Source: an uncultured Allomuricauda sp.
GTDB taxonomy: Bacteria > Bacteroidota > Bacteroidia > Flavobacteriales > Flavobacteriaceae
DNA: 64,000 nt
Direction: 5' to 3'
NCBI RefSeq assembly: GCF_947501165.1
Contig: NZ_CANMUU010000002.1
Span: 1,054,001 to 1,118,000, forward strand
Shown: positions 15,638 to 24,686 of the stretch, piece by piece
Layout of the letters: every line of letters begins with the position of its first letter
How positions within the stretch are numbered: position 1 is the stretch's first letter
Notes under the pieces: generated by a model
The model's database searches: none
The model's input: the letters and a program-made list of their open reading frames with translations, nothing else
What the model was told of the DNA's origin: nothing
Program-made: the position numbers and the translations under genes

Positions 15638-18490
15638 CTATTTGCTCAAGTACATTTTCCTTCTTGAATACAGATTATAGAAATCATCGTCCTTTAAGCT
15701 ATCAATAAAGAGAATGCTTTCCCCCGTGCTCTTCATTTCTGGTCCCAGATTTTTATTAACGTTCGGAAATTTGTTGAATGAGAACACCGGTTGTTTAATT
15801 GCATAGCCATCTAAGTGTGGATTAAAATCAAAGTCTTTAATTTTCTTTTCACCCAACATCACCTTAGTGGCAAAGTTCACATAAGGCTCTCCATAGGCCT
15901 TCGCGATAAAAGGAACCGTTCTCGATGCCCTAGGATTTGCTTCAATGATGTATACGGTGTCGTCTTTTACGGCAAATTGAATATTAATCAACCCCACAGT
16001 GTTCAAGGCCAGCGCAATTTTCTTCGTATGGTCCTTAATTTGCTGCATCACAAATTCACCTAAGTTGAACGGTGGTAAGGTGGCATTGGAATCCCCTGAG
16101 TGGATTCCACAAGGCTCAATATGCTCCATGATACCAATAATCTTCACTTCGTCCCCATCACAAATAGCATCAGCTTCTGCCTCAATGGCTCCATCCAAAT
16201 AGTGATCTAATAACAATTTGTTGTTTGGAATCTTGCGTAGTAAATCCACCACATGAGATTCCAATTCTTCTTTGTTGATTACAATCTTCATTCCTTGACC
16301 ACCCAATACATAGGAAGGTCTTACCAAGAGCGGGAAATTCAGTTCCTCTGCCAATTCCAAGGCCTCATCAGCGGTTTCAGCTACTCCAAACCTCGGATAG
16401 GGAATGTTGTTTTCTTTTAAAAGTGTAGAGAAACTCCCTCTATCTTCTGCTAAATCCAAAGACTTAAAGCTGGTCCCGATAATATTGATACCGTATTTAT
16501 CCAACTTTTCAGCCAGTTTCAAAGCAGTCTGTCCACCCAATTGAACAATTACCCCTTCTGGTTTTTCATGAAGGATGATATCGTAAATGTGTTCCCAGAA
16601 AACTGGTTCAAAATATAGTTTGTCTGCAGTATCAAAGTCTGTGGATACCGTTTCTGGGTTACAATTAATCATAATGGTCTCGTAACCACATTCAGCAGCG
16701 GCCAAAACTCCGTGGACACAGCAATAATCAAACTCAATCCCCTGCCCTATTCTATTGGGTCCAGAACCTAGCACCACAATTTTTTTACGATCGGTCACAT
16801 CGCTATCGTTGGCAACATATCGTGTTCCGTCCGGTCTTTCTATCTCTTCTTCAAAAGTGGAATAATAGTAAGGGGTAACCGCCTTAAATTCAGCAGCACA
16901 AGTATCCACCAATTTATATACTCTATTTATACCCAGATTCGTTCGTTTCTTATGCACCTCACTTTCATAGCAATCCAACATATGGGCTATTTGCCTGTCC
17001 GCAAATCCCTTTTGCTTTGCTTCAAGTAATAGGGATTTGGAAAGGGTTTCAATAGTATATTTAGATATTTCCTTCTCCAAATAGTGTAATTCCTCGTATT
17101 GTTTCAGGAACCACATATCTATTTTGGTAATATCGTGAATGGTCTTTAACGGTATGCCCAAATGTATGGCATCATACAGCACAAAAACCCTATCCCAACT
17201 TGGAACTTTTAGTTTTTGAATGATTTTATCATAGTCGGTATATCCTTTTCCATCGGCACCCAATCCATTTCGTTTGATTTCTAGTGACTGAGTGGCTTTA
17301 TGCAAAGCTTCCTGGAACGAACGTCCTATCCCCATTACCTCACCTACTGATTTCATCTGTAGCCCCAATGTTCTGTCCGAACCTTCGAACTTATCAAAGT
17401 TCCATCTTGGAATCTTAACGATAACATAGTCCAAAGTAGGTTCAAAAAGAGCGGATGTGGACTTTGTGATTTGATTCTGTAACTCATCCAAAGTATAGCC
17501 TATGGCCAATTTCGCAGCAATCTTTGCAATGGGGTATCCGGTCGCTTTGGATGCTAAGGCCGAAGAACGGGAAACCCTTGGGTTAATTTCAATAGCGATG
17601 ATATCTTCTTTTTCATCTGGACTTACCGCAAATTGAACATTACATCCTCCCGCAAAATCACCGATACTTCGCATCATATGAATGGCCATATCACGCATGC
17701 GCTGGAATGTTCTATCGGATAAGGTCATAGCTGGAGCTACCGTAATGGAATCTCCGGTATGAATCCCCATAGGATCCATATTTTCAATGGTACAGATAAT
17801 GACTACGTTATCATTTTTATCCCGAAGTAATTCAAGTTCATATTCTTTCCATCCCATCAAAGCCTTATCTATCATCACCTCGTGAATAGGTGACACTTCA
17901 AGAGCATGGCTAAGTTGATTATCAAAAAGTTCGGGGTCATGCACAATAGAAGCTCCTGCACCACCAAGCGTGAAAGATGCCCGTATCACCAAAGGAAATC
18001 CAAACTCTTGCGCGATTTCTTTTCCTTTTAAAAACGAAGTAGCAGCTGCCTGCGGAGGCATTCCAATACCGATTTTCAACATTAACTCCCTAAACTTTTC
18101 ACGATCTTCCGTAATGTTTATGGCATCAATATCAACTCCTATAATCTCAACCTCAAAATCTTCCCAGATTCCCTTCTCGTCCGCTTCAATACAAAGATTT
18201 AATGCTGTTTGTCCTCCCATGGTAGGTAGAACCGCATCAATATTTGGGTGTTTCTTTAAAATCTCAATAATTGATTTTGTATTCAGTGGTTTTAAGTATA
18301 CATGATCTGCCATTGAGGGATCCGTCATAATGGTAGCCGGATTACTATTAATCAAAATAGTTTCAATGCCATCTTCACGCAGTGAACGTAAAGCTTGGCT
18401 TCCTGAATAATCAAACTCGCAGGCCTGGCCTATGATAATTGGGCCAGAACCGATAATTAAAATGGACTTGAGATCGTTTCTTTTGGGCAT
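15638..18490 (-). CDS. carB: Carbamoyl-phosphate synthase large subunit
   Basis: This 950-residue enzyme makes carbamoyl phosphate from glutamine-derived ammonia, bicarbonate and two ATP, feeding arginine and pyrimidine synthesis. Two homologous ATP-grasp halves are visible. The first starts SILIIGSGPIIIGQACEFDYSG and the second IVVLGSGPNRIGQGIEFDY, each followed by ATP-grasp glycine-rich loops and an INPR/ANPR metal-site motif. It is about 100 residues shorter than the E. coli enzyme (about 1070) at the C-terminus: it ends shortly after the second ATP-grasp domain, so the allosteric MGS domain is absent. The same length is, to my knowledge, normal in this group. No carA is in the window. Confidence 0.96.
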   Translation of the reverse strand: MPKRNDLKSILIIGSGPIIIGQACEFDYSGSQALRSLREDGIETILINSNPATIMTDPSMADHVYLKPLNTKSIIEILKKHPNIDAVLPTMGGQTALNLCIEADEKGIWEDFEVEIIGVDIDAINITEDREKFRELMLKIGIGMPPQAAATSFLKGKEIAQEFGFPLVIRASFTLGGAGASIVHDPELFDNQLSHALEVSPIHEVMIDKALMGWKEYELELLRDKNDNVVIICTIENMDPMGIHTGDSITVAPAMTLSDRTFQRMRDMAIHMMRSIGDFAGGCNVQFAVSPDEKEDIIAIEINPRVSRSSALASKATGYPIAKIAAKLAIGYTLDELQNQITKSTSALFEPTLDYVIVKIPRWNFDKFEGSDRTLGLQMKSVGEVMGIGRSFQEALHKATQSLEIKRNGLGADGKGYTDYDKIIQKLKVPSWDRVFVLYDAIHLGIPLKTIHDITKIDMWFLKQYEELHYLEKEISKYTIETLSKSLLLEAKQKGFADRQIAHMLDCYESEVHKKRTNLGINRVYKLVDTCAAEFKAVTPYYYSTFEEEIERPDGTRYVANDSDVTDRKKIVVLGSGPNRIGQGIEFDYCCVHGVLAAAECGYETIMINCNPETVSTDFDTADKLYFEPVFWEHIYDIILHEKPEGVIVQLGGQTALKLAEKLDKYGINIIGTSFKSLDLAEDRGSFSTLLKENNIPYPRFGVAETADEALELAEELNFPLLVRPSYVLGGQGMKIVINKEELESHVVDLLRKIPNNKLLLDHYLDGAIEAEADAICDGDEVKIIGIMEHIEPCGIHSGDSNATLPPFNLGEFVMQQIKDHTKKIALALNTVGLINIQFAVKDDTVYIIEANPRASRTVPFIAKAYGEPYVNFATKVMLGEKKIKDFDFNPHLDGYAIKQPVFSFNKFPNVNKNLGPEMKSTGESILFIDSLKDDDFYNLYSRRKMYLSK

Positions 18491-18536
18491 TCTTTTTTTC
18501 TTAGTTGTATTTCAATCGCTAAAAATAGGTCAAAAA

Positions 18537-18567
18537 AAAGGTGCTAAACTTGGAAAGTAGCACCTTT
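18537..18567 (-). terminator. Intrinsic terminator after rpmH
   Basis: A perfect 10-bp stem (AAAGGTGCTA/TAGCACCTTT) with an 11-base loop is followed on the minus strand by a run of T. It lies between rpmH and carB, so carB needs its own promoter in the remaining ~45 bases or depends on readthrough. Confidence 0.85.
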
Positions 18568-18591
18568 AATTTAAAAGTTATTGACAGCACA

Positions 18592-18750
18592 TTATTTTTT
18601 GTGTCTTGGCTCTGATGAAACAGTTAATTTCTTTCTTCCTTTAGCTCTTCTACGAGCAAGAACCTTTCTGCCATTGGCAGTAGCCATGCGCTCTCTAAAA
18701 CCATGCTTGTTTCTTCTCTTCCGTTTCGACGGCTGATACGTTCTTTTCAT
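18592..18750 (-). CDS. rpmH: 50S ribosomal protein L34
   Basis: This 52-residue, strongly basic ribosomal protein reads [20 protein letters not shown], then [20 protein letters not shown] and [12 protein letters not shown]. It matches L34 along its full length, including the invariant RTYQPS and HGFR..M.T..GR.VL..RR.KGR pattern. Flavobacterial L34 typically carries the short KLTVS-type tail seen here. It is followed by a strong terminator before carB. The dnaA-rnpA context found next to rpmH in many other phyla is absent. Confidence 0.97.
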   Translation of the reverse strand: MKRTYQPSKRKRRNKHGFRERMATANGRKVLARRRAKGRKKLTVSSEPRHKK

Positions 18751-18888
18751 TTCCGAACTATTTTATAAGGATTTAAAATGTGGAAAAGCTTCCAAAATTT
18801 CTGGGCGCAAATATACGAAGAGTTTTTACTTCGACAAATGGTTTCTAAAAAATGTTTGTGTTAGTTTTGTCGCATCAATACAAACTTC

Positions 18889-19788
18889 ATGAATTTCAAT
18901 AAATTTTTTGGCATTCTCGTGCTTATAGGAATGGTTGGTCTTTCACCTATACAGGTCTTAGGGCAGCAAAAACTAGCTTATAGTTTAAAAAAAGATGATT
19001 CATTTAAGATAAAGCAAGAGGCCAAACAGCTCATCATTCAAGAACTGGAAGGCGCCAAACATGAGCTGACCAATGATTTGGAAGCCATTTTCACTTTTAA
19101 AGTAGCAGGAGAAACAGCATCAAATTATATCATTGAAATGGCCTTTGAGGATTTTGGAATGAAAACGACCTCAAATCTACAAGGTGTGCTTATCAATGTA
19201 AAGGCTTCCGAACCTGAAGCGGGGGACCTAATGTCTGAGATATTTAATGGGTTGATCGGGTACCAGCTTGAAATGATTATGCAAAAAGATGGAAAAATCA
19301 TAGAAGTCAGTGGTGGAAATGAGTTGGTTGAAAATATGATAACAAAAGCAGGCATTACGGACGACTTCACCAAGAATCTGATGCGTGAATCATTAAGTAA
19401 GGAGTTTAGCTCTGATGGGCTGGCTAAAAGCTTCGAACAAATGACCTACTTTTACCCTACTGAGCTTGTCTCGGTCGGTGACACTTGGAACAACGAATTT
19501 AACGGCAAATTGAAAGCCAAAAACAATTGGACATTAGAAAAATTGGATGCAGATGGCTCCTCCATTTCGGGCACATCCGAAATAACAGTGGATACTGTGG
19601 AGAATGGCACTACCATGGCCCTAGCTGGAAACCAACAAACCTCTATAACAACTAATGCGGAAAATGGTTTTATAAAGGCTGTTACAAGCGAAAGTCTGGC
19701 GGAAGGTATTTCAAAAGTAGCCAACTTAGGTGATGTGGAAATTCCAACCTCAATCAAATCAACAATTACCTACGAATTAATACAATAA
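18889..19788 (+). CDS. Exported protein, DUF6263-like
   Basis: This 299-residue protein has a signal peptide ending in SPIQVLGQQ (residues about 1-27). The mature part is repetitive in beta-strand character. It contains FTFKVAGETASNYIIEMAFEDFGMKTTS and GYQLEMIMQKDGKIIEVSG, and a conserved-looking FYPTELVSVGDTWNNEF, the VGDTW motif typical of DUF6263 proteins. The function is unknown; it is probably periplasmic or surface associated. The assignment to DUF6263 is from memory of the motif and moderately sure. The next gene begins five bases after its stop, suggesting joint expression. Confidence 0.8.
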   Translation: MNFNKFFGILVLIGMVGLSPIQVLGQQKLAYSLKKDDSFKIKQEAKQLIIQELEGAKHELTNDLEAIFTFKVAGETASNYIIEMAFEDFGMKTTSNLQGVLINVKASEPEAGDLMSEIFNGLIGYQLEMIMQKDGKIIEVSGGNELVENMITKAGITDDFTKNLMRESLSKEFSSDGLAKSFEQMTYFYPTELVSVGDTWNNEFNGKLKAKNNWTLEKLDADGSSISGTSEITVDTVENGTTMALAGNQQTSITTNAENGFIKAVTSESLAEGISKVANLGDVEIPTSIKSTITYELIQ

Positions 19789-19792
19789 TCCT

Positions 19793-20335
19793 ATGTTCAA
19801 TAAGAATATTAAACTGGTTTTAGCTTTTTTGATAATTGCATATGCAGGCTATCAGTTTGTAGAAGGCTATATTGGAAATGGCATAGCCTTGATTTTTCTG
19901 TCCCTCATCTTTGTTTTCCTGTATTTTAGAAATGAAATTATTCTACTCGCCTTTTTAAGAATGCGAAAGCAGGATATGGAAGGCACTCAAAAGTGGTTGT
20001 CCAAGATTAAGAATCCTGAGTCTTCCCTCATCAAAAAACAGCAGGGCTATTACAATTACCTGCATGGCATTATTTTTTCACAGAAAAACTTGACCCAGGC
20101 TGAAAAATATTTCAAGAAAGCCTTGAAGTTGGGATTGACCATGGACTACGATGTGGCCATGGCCAAGTTAAGTTTAGCTGGTATTGCCATGCAAAAAGGT
20201 AGGAAACGTGAGGCAACTACCTTATTGCAAGATGCAAAAAAGTTAGATAAGAACAACATGCTGACGGAGCAAATCAAAATGATGCAACAGCAGATGAAGA
20301 AGGGCCCACAGCAGGCTAGAACGAGGTATCGATAA
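19793..20335 (+). CDS. Membrane-anchored TPR protein
   Basis: This 180-residue protein has two hydrophobic segments at the N-terminus (about 6-20 and 26-48), giving a hairpin that leaves the C-terminal part in the cytoplasm. The C-terminal region has two or more TPR-like helix pairs: KQQGYYNYLHGIIFSQKNL, AEKYFKKALKLGLTMDYDVAMAKLSLAGI and AMQKGRKREATTLLQDAKKLDKNN. Its partner and role are unknown. It starts five bases after the DUF6263-like gene, so the two may be expressed together, and is convergent with the lytic transglycosylase gene. Confidence 0.82.
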   Translation: MFNKNIKLVLAFLIIAYAGYQFVEGYIGNGIALIFLSLIFVFLYFRNEIILLAFLRMRKQDMEGTQKWLSKIKNPESSLIKKQQGYYNYLHGIIFSQKNLTQAEKYFKKALKLGLTMDYDVAMAKLSLAGIAMQKGRKREATTLLQDAKKLDKNNMLTEQIKMMQQQMKKGPQQARTRYR

Positions 20336-20368
20336 CCTATTTTGAGTCCACCAATTCGTTTTCAAAAT

Positions 20369-21328
20369 TTACCGTCCAGCACTCGTTTCCCTGTAATATC
20401 CTTTGTTTGGAATCTCAACAACATATTTTTTACCCGATGCATTGTTCAAATGAGGTTCGCGCAACCAGGGATTATGCCTTTTTAAAATCTTGTAATTGAT
20501 TTCGTAAAGGTGTGCAAAATCTGCCCAACTGGTCACCGAAGAGTCAACCTCAACAGTAAAAGTAGGCACGGAATTGTATAAATCCTTTTTTTCTACTTGA
20601 AATCCATATTTTTCTGGATTGGAAAGAATCTCTTTAATTGCCATTATACGAAATACGTATCGCCCGGTTTCTTCTCCTAACAAGAGGTCATAGTAATCAT
20701 CAGCTTTTTGAATGCGCATGTATTTTTGAATTCCTCCAGGTCCCGCATTATAGGCTGCAGCAGTCAAAGTCCAACTGCCAAATCTACTTTTCCATTTTTT
20801 TAGATAATCACAGGCAACTTGGGTCGCCTTTTCAATATGATAGCGCTCATCTACATTAGAATTGACCTCAAGGCCATATTCCTTACCCGTAGTTTTCAAT
20901 ATTTGCCAAAATCCTCGTGCGCCAGCAGGTGAAACCGCATTTTGAAGACCACTTTCGGCCACAGCTAAATATTTAAAATCATCCGGAATTCCATTTTTGG
21001 CAAGAATAGGTTCTATAACTGGAAAATATTTATGGGCTCTTTTCATCAGAAGAATGGCATTGGATTGCCAATAGGTATTTACCAAAAACTCTCGGTCCAC
21101 ACGCTCCAAAATTTCAGGATCTTCCAATGGCACAGCTTCTCCTGCAAAGTTTAGGTCGTCCGGTATTTCAATCGCACTGATTTGGTAACCATCGGTCACA
21201 TTTTTATCTGAAGTAATTACCTTTTCTAAAGCCACTTTTTCCTCGGGAGTGGATTGTACGGCAAAAATCAAGCTGCCTGCTACTACCAATAATCCAATAC
21301 CTGCCAATATATTCTTTACGTATTTCAT
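20369..21328 (-). CDS. Lytic transglycosylase, SLT domain (MltD-like)
   Basis: This 319-residue, probably membrane-anchored or exported murein hydrolase has an N-terminal hydrophobic segment (ILAGIGLLVVAGSLIFAV). The goose-lysozyme-like SLT domain contains LAVAESGLQNAVSPAGARGFW with the catalytic Glu, then TLTAAAYNAGPGGIQKYM and ETGRYVFRIMAIKEI. The C-terminal segment LYEINYKILKRHNPWL resembles a degenerate LysM module. It would cleave the MurNAc-GlcNAc bond in peptidoglycan. The ATG at 21328 is preferred because AAAGGAGG lies just before it; the frame continues to a TTG at 21346. The start of this gene is 26 bases after the alpha/beta hydrolase gene. Confidence 0.93.
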   Translation of the reverse strand: MKYVKNILAGIGLLVVAGSLIFAVQSTPEEKVALEKVITSDKNVTDGYQISAIEIPDDLNFAGEAVPLEDPEILERVDREFLVNTYWQSNAILLMKRAHKYFPVIEPILAKNGIPDDFKYLAVAESGLQNAVSPAGARGFWQILKTTGKEYGLEVNSNVDERYHIEKATQVACDYLKKWKSRFGSWTLTAAAYNAGPGGIQKYMRIQKADDYYDLLLGEETGRYVFRIMAIKEILSNPEKYGFQVEKKDLYNSVPTFTVEVDSSVTSWADFAHLYEINYKILKRHNPWLREPHLNNASGKKYVVEIPNKGYYRETSAGR

Positions 21329-21342
21329 ATCCTCCTTTAATT
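21329..21342 (-). promoter_or_regulatory. Strong ribosome binding site deciding the transglycosylase start
   Basis: On the minus strand AAAGGAGG lies a few bases before the ATG at 21328. Strong Shine-Dalgarno sequences are rare in this phylum, and this one argues against the upstream TTG at 21346. Confidence 0.6.
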
Positions 21343-21354
21343 TCAATAAAGATA

Positions 21355-22032
21355 CTATATAGAACTCCCTTCTTCTAAAATAATTGCGGGAAGATGTTCA
21401 TTGAACCATTTTGTCCGATATACGATCATGGCATGTTTGCCATTTTTTACTGGAATACAATTCTTTACGATGCTTATTGGAAACACATTGTCCAAGGTGC
21501 CATGAATATGAACCGTATTGGGTAACGGTTTTGTTTGTTCCCAATTGACCATTTGGTCTATGGCCCAATCCATATATTTTTTATCTCGTATTGATAGGTA
21601 TTTTTCATAGAGTTCCAAACGTTTGGTCACGGTTTCTCCAAAAGCATATCTTGCCAATACCTCTATATTAGTAACCATTCCTGTAGGAAGCAACTTATGT
21701 GCCTTGGTGTACTTTGCGAAAATCATTTTTCTTGGCATTTCACTTTTGCACTTTACACTAGAAACAAGTATCACCTTTCTATATGGTACCATTTTCGCCA
21801 TTTCTTGCACCAATAAACCTCCAAAAGAAACCCCAAGCAAAACAGGGTTCTCATGATGTACCTGTTTCAGCATCTGCTTTGCATAATCCTGAAGACTCAT
21901 TCTCTTTTGAGGTATAAACCAATCCAACTTATGGGTTTCAAATTGGTTTTGAGGTAAGTTGAGGCTACTAAAAATGGATGAATTGGCCGCCATTCCCGGC
22001 ATAAGGTATACATGGATTTTATTGTCGGGCAT
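21355..22032 (-). CDS. Alpha/beta hydrolase
   Basis: This 225-residue hydrolase-fold protein shows VYLMPGMAANSSIF at the N-terminus (oxyanion region) and the nucleophile elbow GVSFGG, with Ser at about residue 69. Near the end, VHIHGTLDNVFP and NGKHAMIV hold the expected acid and His of the triad. No signal peptide is seen, so it is likely cytoplasmic. The substrate cannot be inferred. It lies upstream of, and 26 bases from, the lytic transglycosylase gene, so the two may share a message, although no functional link is evident. Confidence 0.88.
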   Translation of the reverse strand: MPDNKIHVYLMPGMAANSSIFSSLNLPQNQFETHKLDWFIPQKRMSLQDYAKQMLKQVHHENPVLLGVSFGGLLVQEMAKMVPYRKVILVSSVKCKSEMPRKMIFAKYTKAHKLLPTGMVTNIEVLARYAFGETVTKRLELYEKYLSIRDKKYMDWAIDQMVNWEQTKPLPNTVHIHGTLDNVFPISIVKNCIPVKNGKHAMIVYRTKWFNEHLPAIILEEGSSI

Positions 22033-22191
22033 TTCTCACCAATTATCGAATTGGCTAGGAAATTAAGGATTTTTTGACTAATTTTGTATCCCTTTTTGCA
22101 ATAGCCCCGCTGTTATACATCTTGCAAAAGCTTAAATTTTATTTACCTCGTAGTAAGTCAGTTGCGTAAAGCCAATTTAAAACAGAACTAT

Positions 22192-22485
22192 ATGACAGAA
22201 ATGGAAGTTAAGGACAATAGTTTCTTGCGTCAATTCGAAACTCAAGTGGATGGCCACTTAGCAAAAATTGAATATTCTTCTCAAGAACGTAAAGTCTTCT
22301 TGACGAAGCTGGTTATTCCAGAAGAAATTACCGAAGAAGGCTTCAAAGAATCCTTCATTAAAGAAGTTCTTCACCAAATTCAAGAAAGAAACCTCAGGGT
22401 TGTACCTACAAGTCCGCACATTGCAGGTTTCTTAAGAAAGAACAGACAATACAAAGAGATGCTTCCCGTAGGGATACGTATCTAA
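22192..22485 (+). CDS. GNAT-like N-acetyltransferase (YjdJ/GCN5-related)
   Basis: This 97-residue minimal acetyltransferase-like domain of the GCN5-related type (PF14542) has FETQVDGHLAKIEYSSQERKVFL, then LTKLVIPEEITEEGFKESFIKEVLHQIQ, RNLRVVPTSPHIAGFLRKN. The short form resembles the YidJ/GTLF3B-type fold, with a conserved C-terminal VVPTSPHIAGF-like segment where family members have CP-Y-V. The start at 22192 (MTEMEVK) is preferred over a TTG at 22162. Substrate unknown. It stands alone and ends at a strong terminator. Confidence 0.85.
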   Translation: MTEMEVKDNSFLRQFETQVDGHLAKIEYSSQERKVFLTKLVIPEEITEEGFKESFIKEVLHQIQERNLRVVPTSPHIAGFLRKNRQYKEMLPVGIRI

Positions 22486-22506
22486 TATGTTTTGAAAAAA
22501 ATTAGG

Positions 22507-22533
22507 AACCTCTCAAGTTTGAGAGGTTTTTTT
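22507..22533 (+). terminator. Intrinsic terminator, convergent genes
   Basis: A 10-bp perfect stem (AACCTCTCAA/TTGAGAGGTT) with a two-base loop is followed by seven T at 22527-22533. It ends the acetyltransferase message and overlaps the stop codon of the convergent mtaB gene, so it may work in both directions. Confidence 0.85.
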
Positions 22534-23860
22534 ATGCCATAATGTTTTGGGCAACAAACTCAAATCGTACAAGGCCATCTTCACTAATTTGAGTCAACTC
22601 CACCTCATGCAAGGTATTGACCAGTTCAGGGTTCCAAGGAGCTTTTACCTTCACATAGTTCTCTGTAAAACCATGAATATATCCTGATTTATTCTCTCCT
22701 TCAAACAAAACGGTTCGGATGCTTCCCAATTGATTTTCATAAAAAGCCCTGCGCTTTTTAGCCGATAACCCTCTGAGCATTTTACTTCGCTTGGCTCGTA
22801 CATTTTTAGAAACCACTCCATCCATCTCAGCTGCCAAAGTATTGTCTCTTTCGGAATAGGTAAAGACATGGAGGTAGGAAATGTCCAATTCATTAAGAAA
22901 ATTATAGGTTTCAAGAAAATGTTCATCCGTCTCACCTGGAAAACCAACAATTACATCCACCCCTATACATGCATGAGGCATAGTTTCTTTGATTCTAGCA
23001 ATGCGTTCCACGTATAAATTGGTCAAATACCTTCTTCTCATTAACCGCAATATGGCATCGCTCCCGCTCTGCAATGGTATATGGAAATGAGGCACAAACG
23101 TCTTGCTTTTAGCTACAAAGTCGATCGTCTCGTTTTTCAATAGGTTGGGTTCAATGGATGAGATACGAAGCCTATGGATACCCTCTACTTCATCCAATGC
23201 GTTGACCAGGTCCAAGAAAGTGTGTTCATGTCTTTTATTACCGAACTCACCTTTCCCATAATCACCAATGTTTACTCCAGTAAGCACAATTTCTTTGATT
23301 CCCTTTGAAGATATTTCGGCAGCATTACTTAATACATTCTCCAAAGTATCGCTTCTAGAAATTCCACGAGCTAGTGGAATGGTGCAATAGGTGCATTTGT
23401 AGTCACAGCCATCTTGAACCTTTAAAAATGCTCGGGTTCTATCGCCTATGGCATAGCTGCCTACATAAAAATTCGCTTCGTCAATTTCACAGGAATGTAC
23501 TTCCCCCCTATCATTTTTGGTGAGGTCATTCAGGTAATCTGTGATTTTGAACTTTTCCGTTGCTCCTAATACCAAATCCACCCCGTCCACATCGGCCAAT
23601 TCTTCTGGTTTTAGTTGCGCATAACATCCTACAGCAATAACAAATGCATCTGTGTTAGACTTCTGGGATTGCTTTACAATAGTTTTGAAGCGTTTATCTG
23701 CATTTTCAGTAACAGAACATGTATTAATGACATAAATATCGGCCTCTTCAGAAAAATCCACGCGATCAAAACCCTCGTTTTCAAAACTACGGGCAATGGT
23801 GGAGGTCTCGGAGAAATTGAGCTTACAACCTAGCGTATAAAAAGCGACTTTATTACTCAT
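22532..23860 (-). CDS. mtaB: tRNA t6A37 methylthiotransferase MtaB
   Basis: This 442-residue radical-SAM enzyme has three domains in order. An N-terminal UPF0004 domain with Cys ligands starts TLGCKLNFSETSTIA, with INTCSV and VGCYAQ. The radical-SAM domain has CDYKCTYC binding the catalytic cluster. A C-terminal TRAM-like domain follows. It adds a methylthio group to t6A37 of tRNAs reading ANN codons. The TLGCKLN start distinguishes the MtaB group from MiaB and RimO. It is monocistronic, with a divergent Crp-like gene upstream and a terminator at its 3' end. Confidence 0.94.
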   Translation of the reverse strand: MSNKVAFYTLGCKLNFSETSTIARSFENEGFDRVDFSEEADIYVINTCSVTENADKRFKTIVKQSQKSNTDAFVIAVGCYAQLKPEELADVDGVDLVLGATEKFKITDYLNDLTKNDRGEVHSCEIDEANFYVGSYAIGDRTRAFLKVQDGCDYKCTYCTIPLARGISRSDTLENVLSNAAEISSKGIKEIVLTGVNIGDYGKGEFGNKRHEHTFLDLVNALDEVEGIHRLRISSIEPNLLKNETIDFVAKSKTFVPHFHIPLQSGSDAILRLMRRRYLTNLYVERIARIKETMPHACIGVDVIVGFPGETDEHFLETYNFLNELDISYLHVFTYSERDNTLAAEMDGVVSKNVRAKRSKMLRGLSAKKRRAFYENQLGSIRTVLFEGENKSGYIHGFTENYVKVKAPWNPELVNTLHEVELTQISEDGLVRFEFVAQNIMA

Positions 23861-23952
23861 TTAACTGCTTCAATTTGAGGGTGCAAAGATACACATTCAA
23901 TATATTTATCAATACCCCACTGGATTCAGTTTTGATATCAATCCAAGGTGAT

Positions 23953-23970
23953 TATCATTAGAAAATGATA
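23953..23970. promoter_or_regulatory. Inverted repeat upstream of the Crp-like gene
   Basis: TATCATT at 23953-23959 and AATGATA at 23964-23970 form a perfect 7-bp inverted repeat with a four-base centre. It ends at TATATTTC (23969-23976), one base from the TAnnTTTG -7 box. The position suggests an autoregulatory site of the Crp-like protein, inferred only. Confidence 0.35.
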
Positions 23971-24013
23971 TATTTCAAATACCATAAATTTACATTTATA
24001 GCAAACATCCCTT

Positions 24014-24598
24014 TTGCATCCCTTACTTCAACATATCAACCGCCAAACAGAACTTAAAGAGAAGGATTTTGATGTTTTTATCAATATTTTTAAAACCGGT
24101 GACTATACTAAAAACCATCTCCTTATTCGACCAAATCAAAAAATTGAACATCAATATTTTGTTTTAAACGGTTGTTTAAGAACTTACTTGATAGATTCCT
24201 CTGGAAAGGAACATACGATGCAGTTTGCAGTAGAAAATTGGTGGGTAAGTGATTATTTGGCTTATTACAAAAAAGATTCATCAATCTTTTTTGTCGAGTG
24301 TATGGAAGATTGCAGGTTAATGAGGGTTCGTAAAAGCGATTTAGAAGAGATTTTCCAATCCATTCCTGTCATAGAGAGCTATTTTAGACTCCAGCTTGAA
24401 AACGCATTTGCAGCATTCCAAAAACGCATTTTATCTTCTCTCAACCTTACTGCACAAGAGCGTTATTCTCAATTTATAAAGATTTATCCGGACATCGAAA
24501 AAAGGGTTAAAAATTATCAAATCGCCTCCTACCTTGGAATCACGCCAGAGAGTCTTAGTCGATTACGGAAAAAACGCATTTCAAAAAACCAAGACTAG
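24014..24598 (+). CDS. Crp/Fnr-family transcriptional regulator
   Basis: This 194-residue protein has an N-terminal cyclic-nucleotide-binding-like barrel (residues about 20-125, with FVLNGCLRTYLIDSSGKEHTM) and a C-terminal HTH, QIASYLGITPESLSRLRKK. The barrel lacks the phosphate-binding RAAT-type cassette of true cAMP receptors, so the effector is unlikely to be cAMP. The start is a TTG at 24014; an in-frame stop at 23999 and the absence of an ATG leave no better choice. It precedes a secreted SMP-30-like gene, separated by 88 bases, which may be a target. Confidence 0.9.
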   Translation: MHPLLQHINRQTELKEKDFDVFINIFKTGDYTKNHLLIRPNQKIEHQYFVLNGCLRTYLIDSSGKEHTMQFAVENWWVSDYLAYYKKDSSIFFVECMEDCRLMRVRKSDLEEIFQSIPVIESYFRLQLENAFAAFQKRILSSLNLTAQERYSQFIKIYPDIEKRVKNYQIASYLGITPESLSRLRKKRISKNQD

Positions 24599-24686
24599 CT
24601 CTGTCTTTATTTCTTACCATAGGTCAATTTTTTCCATCCATAGGCCAACTAGTTTTACCACCAAATTTTAAATAAAAACAAATAAG

